In this document: positions 20,685 through 34,413 of the stretch, piece by piece
Layout of the letters: every line of letters starts with the position of its first letter
Numbering within the stretch: position 1 is the first letter of the stretch
Source: Strongyloides papillosus
Lineage: Eukaryota; Nematoda; Chromadorea; Rhabditida; Strongyloididae
DNA: 64,000 nucleotides
Direction: 5' to 3'
Assembly: GCA_005656395.1 (NCBI GenBank)
Contig: SRSI01000050.1
Location: forward strand, 2,542,001 to 2,606,000
The notes under the pieces: generated by a model
What the model saw: the letters and a program-made list of their open reading frames with translations, nothing else
What the model was told of the DNA's origin: nothing
Database searches by the model: none
Program-made: the position numbers and the translations under genes

Positions 20685-22465
20685 ACTTGGAGATGGTTTC
20701 CTATTAATCTTTCCACTAAAAGAATTAAAAATTAAGCAACTTATATATATAGTAACTAATCAGTTTCTATTTTTTCGTTATAATACGAGAAAAAAAAATT
20801 AAAACAATTGTAGTTGTATTATAAATATAAATTGATTAATTCATAATACAAAATTAGTTGTGTATTACTTGAGACAGACTAAATAGGTAAAAGTGAATAT
20901 ACTACAAACAATAGATATTCGTTTAGTACAGTGAATGTATAGGACAACGTTGGAAGGAGCGATCTTCCAACAAATAAAACTAAGAAGTTTACAATCGTCG
21001 TGTTAAAACTTTAAATAGATATGCAGAATCAAAACCTGTTGATATTTATCAGATCCTTACGAAACATGTTTTAAGTAGACGGTATTGTTTTACTATACAT
21101 GATAGAAGATAGTCTTTTCTTTATGAATTTTAAATTTCTTTCAAATAGATTTGTTGAAGATAAAAGTTTTAAAAGTTAGGAGTTTAGATTCTATTGAATT
21201 CTTAACATTAGGAAGTATAAAAAAATATACATAGCTAATTAATAGGTATTACAGGATATACTTTTGATATTTACTAATACGTATAATAAGTTGTTAAATG
21301 ATGTAACAAATTATTTAATTGAAATGCTATTATTACTCTGTTAAAATTATAATCCTACCCCAAAAGGGATTATAGAAAAAATAACAATGTATTGAAGATG
21401 TAAATATTTAATAACTAAATATTTATATTATAAAAAATAATATATACCACCAATCCTTGGATAGATAAAATTTGTAGTACATTTTTTCCCTACATTCCTT
21501 CTTTAAGAATATATCTTTACATAACAAATATAATATATATCATAAAAAAATCATTTCTAAAAGGGTGACAAAATAATTATAATAATTAATATAATTATAC
21601 ACATACATGTTAATGTACCTACCCATTAAAACATATATTATATACAATAATAAAAATTGTTGCTATGAGAAAGTTTATTATACAAGTGAAAATATTTTAT
21701 TTTTACACGCATTTTTTAAAGAAAAAAATTGAATTTTATAATTCTTACTTAAGAATTTTTAATTATTCAATCTGAATTTTCAATATTTTAATAAAGAAAA
21801 CGATTAAGAGTGTTTGGGTGATTTTTAATGTTTAAATAAGAATGAGAAAATTGAATATTATAAACTAAAAATTTGACTATTATTATTAAGTATTATGGTA
21901 AATTTATGTATTTTTAAAAAGAGATTTTTGATAATAAAACATTTTTTGAATTGTGTAGTTTTCCTTCTTTATCTAGTTCAATTAGATAGTCAACAAGAGA
22001 GACTTAGTAAACCTGTTATTTACTTAAGAATGAATATTGAAAAAAAAAATATTTTTTTATGCTTTTTATCTTAAGAATAGACATATGTATTAATAAATTA
22101 TTATGAGAATATTATATTTAGTAAGAGAAATTTCCTGGTAAAAATAGTTCCTTTCATAATACAATGTGCACGTGAATATAATAATATCATTAAGAAAACA
22201 TTTTTAAGAACATACATACACTAACTCTATCTGTTATAACTTTAATCTACATAATGTGTAATTCTCTTTATTTGGTAATATGGAATTTAAAATCTAATGA
22301 CAATCTCCCAAAATTTTTTCTTAAAACGACATCTTTTTTCAGAATGGCTCTTGTAATTTAATTTTCATCTCTTAGTCTCCATTTATACGTGTTCATTTAC
22401 TGTATATCCAAAATTATTTTCTTATTTTATAGCATTTTAGTTTAGGAGAAAAAAAGATTGCCACT
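20685..22465. other. intergenic, ~1.8 kb, divergent promoters
   Basis: The shared upstream region of the SRA1-like gene (minus) and nmt-1 (plus). No coding frame is supportable. A perfect 8-bp stem with 7-base loop (GTTGGAAG at 20949-20956, CTTCCAAC at 20964-20971) stands out in otherwise AT-rich DNA. Several AT-rich simple-sequence tracts lie at 21520-21620. Confidence 0.5.
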
Positions 22466-23790
22466 ATGGATGCAAAAAAATTAGGCGAAGCTCTTAAGAA
22501 AATGAAGGAGCTAGGAATCGACCCAAAACAAATAATAGCTGCAACTGAAGGAGGAGGAATTAAAGATATTGAGGAGGCAAAAAATCACACTTACGAGTTT
22601 TGGAAAACTCAACCAGTTCCAGGATTTGGTATGCTTTATTTTCTCATATTCCTAATATTCATTGTTTTTTAGATGAGGTTGTTACAGAGAATACATTCAT
22701 ATTACCAGATGAACATTATGAGAAATCTGTAAGATTGGAGCCTTATTCTTTACCAAAGGGATTTGAGTGGTCCGACATTGACATTAATAGCAATGAAGAG
22801 TTGAATGAAGTTTACACATTATTAAATGAAAATTACGTTGAAGATGATGATTGTATGTTTCGTTTTGACTATGGACCTGCTTTTCTTAGGTGGGCTTTAA
22901 CACCACCGGGATGGTTAAAGACATGGCATTGTGGTGTTCGTGCTACCTCTAGCAAGAAACTCCTAGCATTCATAAGTGCAATTCCAGTCGTAATAAAAAC
23001 ATACGACAAAAAAACCCAAATGGTTGAGATTAATTTCCTATGTGTTCACAAGAAGCTACGATCTAAACGAGTTGCCCCAGTTTTAATTCGTGAAATTACG
23101 AGACGTGTTCATTGTCAAAAAATTTATCAAGCTTGTTTTACAGCTGGAATAATTATTCCTAAGCCAATCGCAGCTTGTAGATATTGGCATAGATCCCTTA
23201 ATCCTAAGAAACTTATTGATGTTGGTTTTTCACATCTTCCAAGAAATTCTACTATCCAAAGACAAATGAAATTATATAAACTTCCTGATAAACCAAAAAC
23301 AGCTAACATTAAACCTATGGAGGAAAAACATGTACCGTCTGCTTTTAAACTTCTTTCAGAGTATCTAGAAAAGTTCGATCTAGCTCCAGTATTAACTGAA
23401 GCTGAATTCAAACATTTTCTGACACCAGTAGAAAATGTCATTTACTGTTATGTAGTTGAGGATAAGGAAGGTAATGTAACTGATTTGTGTTCATTTTACA
23501 ATCTTCCATCAACCGTTGTTTCTCATCCCAAACATAAGGAAATCAAAGCAGCATACAGTTTCTACAATGTCGCTACAACAGTCCCTTACACACAACTCAT
23601 GAATGATGCTCTCATCTTTGCTGCAGCAAACAATTTTGATGTATTCAACGCTCTCAATGTTATGGACAATAGCGAAGAAATTTTGAAAGAACTCAAATTC
23701 GGTATTGGTGATGGTAATCTCCATTATTACTTATATAATTGGAAATGTCCTGAAATGCCATCTTGTAAAGTCGGACTTGTTTTACAATAA
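22466..23790 (+). CDS. nmt-1: glycylpeptide N-tetradecanoyltransferase (N-myristoyltransferase)
   Basis: Exons 22466-22628 and 22673-23790 join across a 44-nt intron (codon GAT split) to 426 residues. The enzyme transfers myristate from myristoyl-CoA to N-terminal glycines of cytosolic proteins. Visible features: the short N-terminal helix, [12 protein letters not shown], the [15 protein letters not shown] acyl-CoA binding motif near residue 175, [32 protein letters not shown], and the C-terminal [12 protein letters not shown] ending in KVGLVLQ, whose terminal carboxylate is the catalytic base in this family. It has the full family length apart from a short N-terminus lacking the long Lys-rich ribosome-targeting extension of vertebrate NMT1. 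Confidence 0.96.
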
Positions 23791-23883
23791 GATCATTCTA
23801 ATCATATAATACATATTTTATTTATAAAGTTTATTTGCTTAAATAATGATTATATAAATTATAAATAAAAGAGATTAAGTTAG

Positions 23884-24210
23884 TTATTTTTTGTTTTCCA
23901 ATTCAAGATTGCATTCGCGAATTAGAATCCTTGCGTGAACAATGTGTCTTTTTAGTCGTTCAGTTGAATTTTTATTTCCAGCATAACATGGTTTTATGTC
24001 CCTGGACATTTCATCAATTAATTTTGTTAGGTCATCGTACTTAGTATTACTTGAAGAACCTTCATTGGAAGGTGTTTGTGGTTGTGGCGTTCCACCAGGT
24101 GTCCCAGAACGTGAAGGTTGTGGCGTTGAGGCCTTCTTGATGTTTTCTAACTGACCTTGTGCTATAGAAGACAAAACTTCAGACGTTGTAGCTGCTGTTG
24201 GAACGGACAT
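23884..24210 (-). CDS. small uncharacterised protein (Pro/Thr-rich plus helical tail)
   Basis: A single-exon frame of 108 residues. The N-terminal third is helical (SEVLSSIAQGQLENIKK), followed by a disordered Pro/Gly/Ser/Thr/Gln stretch (RSGTPGGTPQPQTPSNEG) and a C-terminal helical region with LTKLIDEMSRDIKPCYAG and LKRHIVHARILIRECNLELE. The size and composition recall small Mediator-complex subunits, but I cannot assign one. It is convergent with nmt-1, whose stop lies 93 bp away, so their 3' UTRs probably abut. Confidence 0.6.
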   Translation of the reverse strand: MSVPTAATTSEVLSSIAQGQLENIKKASTPQPSRSGTPGGTPQPQTPSNEGSSSNTKYDDLTKLIDEMSRDIKPCYAGNKNSTERLKRHIVHARILIRECNLELENKK

Positions 24211-24467
24211 GTTGTTAGTAAATAATAATAATATAACTTAGAAACGTTAAAGTGAAAAAACAAGAATAAAAGTGCAGGATAATACTTACATCAAGACTCC
24301 AAAAAAGTAATAATATCTTTCTTTGTAAGACTTCATAGTAACTATAATTTGCATCTTTGATAACAAAAATTATAACAGATAAAAGATTGTTGATTATATT
24401 AACACATATTATTTACTTATACACTCATTCAATATAAAATATTGAACTTTTATAATTTACAAAACTA

Positions 24468-25208
24468 ATGGTATGCAAATAAATTAGTAAAATATTTAAA
24501 TAAATTTAATTTTTTTAGGTGTTTTCATTAAATCATGATACAATTTTATATGTCTTATCAATAACTGCCATAACCACCTCAATTACCTTATTTTTTGCTG
24601 GTGCTGAAGTGTGCCTAAGAATAAAAAAAAAAGGTCATACAGATGGGATTGGTGCCGCACCCTTTTTAGTAACTTTTTTAAGTTGTGTTTTTTGGCTTCA
24701 GTACGGTGTTCTTAAAGACGACGATGCTGTTATTATGGTAAATTTTATTGGTTGTATGATGGAAGGTGTTTATATATGGTACTATAATTTGAAAACGAGA
24801 AACAAAAGAAAATTTCACCGAATATTATTTTTTGAATGTTGTATTATTATTTGTATGTTATACTATATTAACAGTAGTGGTGATATAGAAGATAAAATTG
24901 AGAATCTTGGTACCATTTGTGTGATTTTTAATGTCCTTACAAATAGTGCACCATTTGTAGATTTACATACTGTTATTAAAAGTAAATCAACAGAATCAAT
25001 GCCATTCCCAATAATATTAGCTGCATTGGCTGGTAGTGTACAATGGTATTTTTATGGTTTCCTTTCAAACGACATCTATTTACAAATTCCTAATGGTTTG
25101 TCCGTTATTATATGTACTTTACAATTAGCTTTATTTTGGATCTATCCTTCTAACAAAAAAACCGATGTTAGGGATGATGAAGAAAAACTTATTACAGCAA
25201 ATATATAA
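24468..25208 (+). CDS. SWEET-family sugar transporter
   Basis: Exon 1 appears to be the ATG alone (24468-24470), directly followed by a GTATGC donor. Exon 2 (24519-25208) starts after TTTTTTAG and continues GTG TTT TCA, giving 231 residues. Seven hydrophobic segments are arranged as two three-helix MtN3 repeats with a linker helix: the first repeat has the GAEVCLRIKKKGHTDGI and APFLVTFLSCVFWLQYG motifs, the second APFVDLHTVIKSKSTESMPF and SVQWYFYGFLSNDIYLQIPN. The prolines and Trp/Asn of the substrate pocket are present. SWEETs carry mono- or disaccharides down gradients across plasma or internal membranes. The exact paralogue is not assignable. Confidence 0.9.
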
Positions 25209-25395
25209 TAAATATAATAAACATATTTTTATTATTGCAATAATTTTTAAAAAATTTATGTTTGATTTAAGATCTACTTCCCTTCGAATTACTTTTTTTC
25301 AACGATTAAAAGAGACGCGGTTTGTTAAATTTACGAGTATTGAATTGCCACGCGTATTATTTATTTATCTATAGAATTTGTTAATTGTTACAGAT

Positions 25396-27050
25396 ATGAA
25401 TGAATATGTAAATTGGAGTTACAACGATTTAAGTAAGTTTGTTTTAAATTACTTAATTTTGTTTGTTAAGAAAATGAAAAACTATTCTTATCACATTGCT
25501 GGGATAATTTAAAAGAGTCTCTTAACCAATTAGCTTTTTCTAATTACAAAACATACGCTGACGCTAGTAGGACTTCTCAAGAATGTACTACAACAGTATG
25601 TTTTCTTTTTTGAATATTTATTTTCCATTTTAAGATAACACAATTAGATGATTTCTTGAGATCGTCTTCTTCAGAAATTAATCATATAATTAATAGTGTT
25701 AAGGAATTTTCTGAGAAAAGCAAGGAAATTTATAGAAACTTCGATACACTTAAAAAACTTCATTCCCCAGAATCTGTGGGAAGACAATTAATATCTTTAC
25801 CAAAAATGATGGATGATTGTGTTAGAGAAGGTCAATATGAATCTGCATACATGTTAACCAAACTTGGGTTAGACTTGACAAGAAACAGATTAACAGAAAA
25901 GCCAATTGTAAAAGCTGTTGCAGAAACTTTAATGGAATCTAGACATAAATTATTAGATGAACTTTTTAATAAATTTGCTTTTTCAATAGACTTAGCTACT
26001 AGTATTAAGGTTATCAGTAGTATTAAACAAATTCCTTTTGTAACAACTGTCCAAATGAAAGTTTCACTTCTTCAATATAGGGATCTTTATTTGGATAAAT
26101 TATTAGCAAATATAATAGAAGATCAAGATTTTTATATGAAAATGATTGATGTATTTAGAGATTGTATACATGATACAATTGTTTTATATATATCTGTTTT
26201 TCCTGACAGAGTAGTTTCAAGGAAAAATGAAAATGTTAAGTGGGAACAATGGAACAAAGGTTCACAAACATTCCTCCTACATTCGTGGGCTCTTCATAAT
26301 ATTGATAGGATGTTTGAAAATTTAAACAATATAGAAAGGAATAAAAGTTTAATCGATATAGAAGCTATTTATATGAAACTTGTTAGTTGTGCTTCATCAT
26401 TTGCTAGAATTGGATTAGATTTTAGAAATACAGTTTCTAATAAATTTAATCAAATAATGCTCAAATATACTTTCTATAATATTGATATTTGTACAGTAAA
26501 ATTAACTTCAGCTACAAAATTAAATATTGTTGGGAATGACGAAAATTTTGAGAATGCAACAAAACCATTGATAGAAAATGAGTTTCTTGCTTTTCATCTA
26601 AATAATTTAAAAACTAAATGGTCGCTTTATCGTTGGGATGATGGAACTGTATATACAAATGAAATCGTAGCTATTTTTAACGACATGAGGCATTTTCTCT
26701 TACCTTCTAATTTAAATTCAATAATAATAGTATTAAAAAATTCATTCAGACAGATATTTGAATGGTTGGATAATTTTATTGGTGAAGAATATAGGAATAA
26801 TGAACCATTGGCAGGAGTGATGTTTGTCAAAGAAGTTATACCTTATATTGAAATGTGTTTACAAAAAATATTTCCTTATGATTCTATTAATAATTTATAT
26901 AATGGAGAGGTTGACAAAAATGAATATGAAACATTTTTAACATTATTTGATAAAGAGTGTCTTAAGAATTGTAAAAATGCCGAATATTTTGAAAGAATTT
27001 ATTACGATGAAAATAACAAAAATGAAGTAGAAAATGAGAATGAAGTATAA
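25396..27050 (+). CDS. cogc-8: conserved oligomeric Golgi complex subunit 8
   Basis: Exons 25396-25432, 25471-25595 and 25635-27050 join with 38- and 39-nt introns to 525 residues. COG8 is part of lobe B of the COG tether, which recycles Golgi glycosylation enzymes. The N-terminal region has LAFSNYKTYADASRTSQECT, matching the family's LAFANYKTFIRGAECTERI stretch. Residues ~90-200 match COG8 (LISLPKMMDDCVREGQYESA, SIKVISSIKQIPF, LLQYRDLYLDKLL), followed by IFHGW-like LHSWALHNIDRMFENL, ASSFARIGLDFRN and IPYIEMCLQKIFP. The C-terminal tail of vertebrate COG8 is missing, as usual in invertebrates. It is tail-to-tail with tdo-2, only 51 bp away. Confidence 0.9.
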
Positions 27051-27101
27051 TTTTAAATATTAAAAGTTTTTAACTAATTAAAAAAATAAATTGATTTTTT
27101 T

Positions 27102-28470
<1,369 letters not shown>

Positions 28471-29331
28471 TATAAATATTTATTTTGGAAACAAAATCTA
28501 CAATTAAAAAGATTTGTAATATTATGAAGCATTTCCATTCTCTATTTATATCTAAAATTTTATTATCAAATGGGTTTGTCTTAAGTCGTAGAAAATTGAG
28601 ATATTCAATAAATTAACTAATCATTCATTAAGATCAAGCTATAAAATTTTTATTTCAATATAATAAGCAACAATAAAAAGGCTGTTAAATGTGTAAAATG
28701 TTATAAAACAATCAAGATGAATCAATTAGATTAAACAGTTTTTAAATCATTAGTAGATAAATGTCAAAAATTGTAAACTCACTAATAAAATATTTCTTTA
28801 TATAGTTAGCTTTCACTATGTTTAGAAATAATATTATATTAAGGACGGTTATAAATATGGTGTAATTAAATTAAAATAAAAAAAATTTATCATTTATTTT
28901 AGAAAACACTGTAAAAAGACAGGAAGATAGGTTAAAATAAAAGGTATTTTTATTAATTGTTTCAATGAAAACTTATCAAAAACACGTTCTTTTTATTTCT
29001 TCTGACAAATTAATTTATTTAATTTTAAATTTCATTTTCCTTATACAAACATTTATCTAAATAAATATATTTTTTTAAATAAATAATAATTCAAAACATA
29101 TATATTTATAAAAATTAAAAATTTCATTGTTATTTTTTTTAATGTTTGTCCAATTATGTGTTCACCAAAATAATTTAATTATTTAATTTTCAAAAAATTA
29201 ATTATTTCCATGAAATCATGGTTCAGACTAGAAAAATCATATTTAATATAAAAAAAACTTTTTATTAATTTCTACTATAAAATGTAATCACAAATATAAT
29301 GATGAAAAAAATCGAAAAAAAAATTCACATC
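28471..29331. other. intergenic, ~860 bp
   Basis: tdo-2 promoter region and aldolase 3' UTR. AT-rich, nothing else supportable. Confidence 0.5.
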
Positions 29332-30432
29332 TTAATATGAGTGATTAGCTACAAAGAGACTTTCAGCAGCAGCACTTGAAGAAGACTCTCCAGCATATTT
29401 TCCAAGTGAAGCGTCTCCATTTGCTTTAGCTCTTGTTAAAAGAGTTTTTTGAGCAGCAGTAACGTTAGAATCTTTTCCATCCCAAGCTTTGAGTACGGAT
29501 GCTTGGAGAGCTCTTCCAAAGCTAAATGTTAAAACCCATGGTTTGAGAAGTTTACATTGATTGATAGCATTTAAATTCTTTGAAGCTTCTAATTCAGATT
29601 GACCTCCAGATAAGAAAACAACTCCTGGAACGGCTGATGGTAAAGCACGACGAAGAGCTGTTACTGTGGCAAGACCTATTTCTTCAGGAGTACATGATCC
29701 TTTGTAAGATTGTCCTGGAGTGACCATATTTGGTTTTAAGAGAGTTCCTTCTAAATAAACATGATGATCAGAAAGAGCTTTGTAAACATAAGCAAGTGTT
29801 TGTTCAGTGACTTTTTGGCATCTAGCAAGATCGTGGTCACCATCACAAAGAACTTCTGGTTCAACAATTGGTACTAATCCATTTTGTTGGCAAATAGAAG
29901 CATAGCGGGCAAGAACGTTAGCATTCTCCAACAAAGCAACATTTGATGGTGTGTGTGATTGAATTTTCAAAACACAACGCCACTTGGCAAAGTCACAACC
30001 ACCTTTTTTAAATTCAGCACATCTTTTAGCAAGATTATCAAGTCCTTGGGTAGTTCCTTCGTTAATAGTACCAGCTAATGGAACAACTCCAAGATCAAGT
30101 TTGATACCAGGAACAACACCCTTTTTCTTTAAGATATCTACAAATCTTTCTCCATTAGAAGCTTTTTGATTATAAGTTTCCTCATAAAGGATAACACCAG
30201 AAATATTTTCTCCAAGATTTGGAGTTGTAAAAAGAAGTTCACGGTATCTAATTCTATTTTCAACATTATTTTCTAATTTAATAGAGTCAAGACGTTTTCC
30301 AATAGTTCCAGTAGATTCATCAGCAGCTAAAATTCCTTTACCTGGTGCAAGAATCTTAGCACAAATACTTCTAAGTTCATCTTCTTGCTCTTTTGTAAGA
30401 TAAGTTGAGTATGATCCTCCAACTTCAACCAT
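29332..30432 (-). CDS. fructose-bisphosphate aldolase, class I
   Basis: An intronless frame of 366 residues that cleaves fructose-1,6-bisphosphate to dihydroxyacetone phosphate and glyceraldehyde-3-phosphate in glycolysis. The active-site set is complete: Asp in [11 protein letters not shown], Lys in [10 protein letters not shown], Lys in FAKWRCVLK, Glu in VPIVEPEVL, the Schiff-base Lys in [13 protein letters not shown], and the C-terminal Tyr (NHSY) needed for full activity. Codon use is more biased and GC-richer than its neighbours, as expected for a highly expressed gene. An acceptor-like TATTTTTAG lies 13 nt before the ATG, suggesting trans-splicing or a 5' UTR intron. Confidence 0.97.
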   Translation of the reverse strand: MVEVGGSYSTYLTKEQEDELRSICAKILAPGKGILAADESTGTIGKRLDSIKLENNVENRIRYRELLFTTPNLGENISGVILYEETYNQKASNGERFVDILKKKGVVPGIKLDLGVVPLAGTINEGTTQGLDNLAKRCAEFKKGGCDFAKWRCVLKIQSHTPSNVALLENANVLARYASICQQNGLVPIVEPEVLCDGDHDLARCQKVTEQTLAYVYKALSDHHVYLEGTLLKPNMVTPGQSYKGSCTPEEIGLATVTALRRALPSAVPGVVFLSGGQSELEASKNLNAINQCKLLKPWVLTFSFGRALQASVLKAWDGKDSNVTAAQKTLLTRAKANGDASLGKYAGESSSSAAAESLFVANHSY

Positions 30433-33400
30433 TTTAAATTCGATCTAAAAATAACAATCAATATTGAAAAAGTAGTATATCAATAAGTAAAGTTATTTTT
30501 GTAAGATTTAAATATTAAAGTAAATAATACAGTTGAATTATTGTGTAAAACGATTTATTTATATATTCAAAAAAATATGACCTAACCAAACAAAGCGACA
30601 GTGAAAATGAAAGTTATATCACAGAACGAACAGTTTTATATAAACATGAATTGATAGCTATACAATTCGCTCCTATCTAAATTATATAACAATTAAAGAA
30701 GTTACGTCTTATCTAGATATCAAAATGTCACGTTAAAAGAGTTATACTACAATTTAATTTTTTGACATATACACTTTTTATCTATTTTGACATCAATTAT
30801 GAAAAGAAATACAAATTAAAAAAAATCTATATGTTATATTCAATTAAGGTAAAATTATAAATATATAAATAAAATATTTTGAAACGTAATTTGACAAAAA
30901 TTATAAAATGTACAATAAATATTTTGGGTGTATATAGACATATACAGATTGAAGGAGAGAGAAAATAAGTCATTGAAACTTTTATTAAACTATCATTTGA
31001 TTACATTTTTTCTACGCGTGTAGATAGTGATTTGAAAAACATGAAGAGAAGTGTTTTTATTTGATGATATGTTTAGTTATTTAAGGATTATTACAAAGTT
31101 GCAATTCTCTTTGATTTATTTACTAAATAAAATAAAAAATTTATGGTTTTTATAAAACATAAAGCTTGACATGTGTTATTTTTATAAAGCAATGATAAAA
31201 TAACCTTTACGACATATATTTACAAGGAAGAAAGTGCATCAACAATACTAACTATAGTGTTTTTGTAGTTAAAAAAGATTTTAAATTATCATGTAGAAAT
31301 TACATTCTGTTTTTTTCTTATTAACTATTTGTATGTTTGCAATAAACCACTAACTTGCTACGCACGTCAGGGACTGCTCGTGAGATAAGGAATGATCTAG
31401 ACATTTTTAATAGTAAATACTAATTAATTAAGATACCTAAAAATATTTGTAACATGTAAAGAAACATTTTTTGTAACAAAAATTGTTCTGATTTTATTTA
31501 AATAAGATATAGTGGTAAGAAAGAGGGGTAATTGATAAGAAGAATTATTTTTTATAGGTAGTTGACCTGACTATATACAAAAAGTATTATCAAAAGAACA
31601 AACATTTTACAATACGCAAACTTATAAAAGTTATAATTAATGGTTAACCCTAAAGAAATACATTTAGTTTAATTGAGAAGGTTATATTTTTGACATTCCC
31701 CCCATCTAGAGAGGATTTCACGATAATGTAAGGGTTTTTCAGATAGTTATAATGTTCTAAATACGATCATTACATAGGGATGCTTGAAATGTCTGTGAAA
31801 TGTACAGGTTTAGAATCCAAAATTTTTAATTTTGAAATAAAATTTAGAAATTGCTTAAAGTTTTACTAATTATTCATAAAATTACAAAGAAAGAGCATAT
31901 TTAGATTTAAATCAAGAAATTTGGAATTCTCATTAAAAAAAATCATCTATTTTTTACTAAAAAAAGCTTATAACAATTTTTTTCATTATTTATCAATCAT
32001 TAATCTTCTCAATTTTTCCTCCAAGTTGTAGTAATATTGCTATATTCTCCAGTATTTGTTCAAAAAAGTTATTGTCTTTTTTCTGTTTATTTTTCATACA
32101 TTATTTGTCTTTGCAGCACACTATACTTTTTTATAGAAAGCAAATAGTATCTTCTTCATGTGATTGAATCTTTAAAATGTTCACAAATATGTTAATAAAC
32201 GTTGATATTACGTCAAAACTTTATTAAAATAGTTTATATGCTTCATAAATTATTTGTGCCTTAAAGTTATTTTAATATTCGGATTTATTTAACTTTTATT
32301 TTATTAAAACTTTAAATTTACATTTAATAAAATAAAATATTAAAAAAAAGACGTATCATTACTGTAAAAACCAATTTCAGTAAATTGCTATTCGGTAAAC
32401 TCATAGATGTAAATTTCTATTAAAAAATACATTGCAAGTAATTTTTATGATCGAACTGCAAAAAATATTCATTTCTGAACAAGGAGAATTCTATCTCATC
32501 GACTTAGTGTATCCTTTTATTAAAGATAAAGTCCATTCGGAATGTTAACATGAATTTACAATTTATTAATTTATAAATGCTGGTTCAATTGAGTTCATTT
32601 TTAAATCTTTAAAGTGAAATTAATACTTCCATTTTCCATGCTGTTGATTTGATTCTATCACAAGATATTTTTTTATATACCCTTTAATTAACTTTTTGGT
32701 GTTGCATACATAATTAATTATCAAAATATTATAACTAAAGTCGCTACATTATAAAAATATTGGTCGTTCCTTTTTTTTATTAATGAATTTTAATTCATAA
32801 AAAGATGATAATTTCATTATTTTCGAGTAGTCTTTAATATTTAGTTGCACTATCTCGAGACAACCATATTTAACTATGTTTTCCTAATGTACTTTAACGA
32901 ATTTGTATATTATCTTTACCAGATATTTGTTAAATTTTATATTTTTGTACTTTACAATTAGTATTGTGTCTTTCAATTCTTTGAATGGTTTTTTCTAAGT
33001 ACATTGAATTTAACAAAAAATACAACATTTTATTATTTTCTTTATTACCAACATGTTTCGATATATCTCCAAAAAACAAGTACTTTTGAAATAAAAGGAA
33101 ATTAATTTCCATTGCTTATAATAATACACTATTTTTAAACTACTTTTTTTTTGTAATATCTTCTGTTCTACAAATTTGTTAACACATTTTTTTTTAAAAT
33201 TTATATTGCTCCAGAGAAATTCATTTCAACAGTTTAATCGTAATGGCATTTGAAATATCTCATTCTATACTTTTCAACAAAAAAACTTAAATAAGTAAAT
33301 TATAAAATCTGATAAAGTATTGATAAAATCTTTAAGAAAAATTTTACGTAAAATGGATTAAATATAAAAAGCATTTCCTAACAAAATGATACTTTTTGTC

Positions 33401-33521
33401 ATTATTCATTGTATATAACTTGTAAGAAATATAATGCCTTTTTAGTGAATACTTTACCAAAATTTTGAATTATTAATAATATTTGTGAGGTATTTTAGAT
33501 AAATAAGTTTTACTTATCAAT
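30433..33521. other. 3.1 kb gene desert
   Basis: Very AT-rich. The first ~300 bp are the likely aldolase promoter. No frame longer than 60 codons looks like protein. Short patches with less AT bias occur at about 31340-31400 (ACGCACGTCAGGGACTGCTC) and 31690-31740 (CATTCCCCCCATCTAGAGAG), which might be regulatory or unannotated non-coding RNA, but I see no fold or family for them. Confidence 0.5.
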
Positions 33522-34413
33522 ATGGACCATTCATTTTCTAACAAAACAACTGTTTGTGTTGTTACAGGTAAATATTAGTACTTTTATTCTTGATAAATAC
33601 AATAATTTAGGAGCAACGGAAGGAATAGGGCGTCAAATTGTATATTCATTAAGTGAAATTGTTGGAAAAGATTCAATAATATATGTTGTTGGGAGAGATA
33701 TTAAAAAATTACAAGAATTGTGTGCAAATATAAACAAGGACTACCAAAATGTTAAATGCATTTATTGGTGTATTGATTTTGGAAAAGACGATGATGATGA
33801 AGAATATAAAAAATTGTCTATTGGATTTGAAAATGACATCAAAAAACAAGGAGTCCAAAAAATTGGTATATTTCATATTGCCGGTACCATAGGAGATATC
33901 AAAAATAAGGCACAAGATATTGTTTCCAGAGAAAGTTGGGATTGTCATTTGAAAGTTAATTTAACATCAATGATTTTATTTAATAATAGTTTGCTTAGGG
34001 CAGTTAAAAGTGCTTGTTTAGATTACATGACAACAATTGTATCAATTACATCTCTTTTAGCAATTCAATCATTTAAATGTTTTGCTCAGGTAATAGTAAA
34101 TCTCTAGAAGTATATATGTTTTTAGTACTCTGTTGGGCATGCTGCAAGAGAAGCTTTCTTTAGATCATTAGCCGTTGAATGGCCCGAATTGAGAATTTTA
34201 TCATATTCTCCAGGACCCGTGAAAACTAAGTTAAGAAATTTTATTAATAAAAATGCTTACGATGAAGGTATTCGTGATGCTTTTTCCTGTGATGAGAAGG
34301 ATGAATGTGGGGGAAGAGTTGTGTCAACAGAAGAAACGATTAATAAACTTTTTCAATATTTGGCAGAAGATAAATTTGTGAGTGGTAGTAGAGTTGATGT
34401 TTTTGATATTTGA
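33522..34413 (+). CDS. sepiapterin reductase-like short-chain dehydrogenase
   Basis: Exons 33522-33567, 33611-34089 and 34126-34413 join with 43- and 36-nt introns to 270 residues. The Rossmann NADP motif is TGATEGIG, split by intron 1. The sepiapterin reductase signatures follow: HIAGTIGD where the family has NNAGSLGD, VNLTSM, the Ser-containing VSITSLLAIQSFKCFA, and YSVGHAAREAFF, YSPGPVKTKLR and FVSGSRVDVFD. Sepiapterin reductase makes tetrahydrobiopterin, the cofactor of aromatic amino-acid hydroxylases. The catalytic YxxxK motif reads Y-S-V-G-H here: Lys is replaced by His, so activity is doubtful or altered. Confidence 0.85.

Noticed and set aside
23127..23724. Minus-strand frames inside nmt-1
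   Set aside because: Shadows of the N-myristoyltransferase coding exon.
32930..33112. 60-codon minus-strand frame in the gene desert
   Set aside because: No homology, no splice context, composition typical of random AT-rich DNA.
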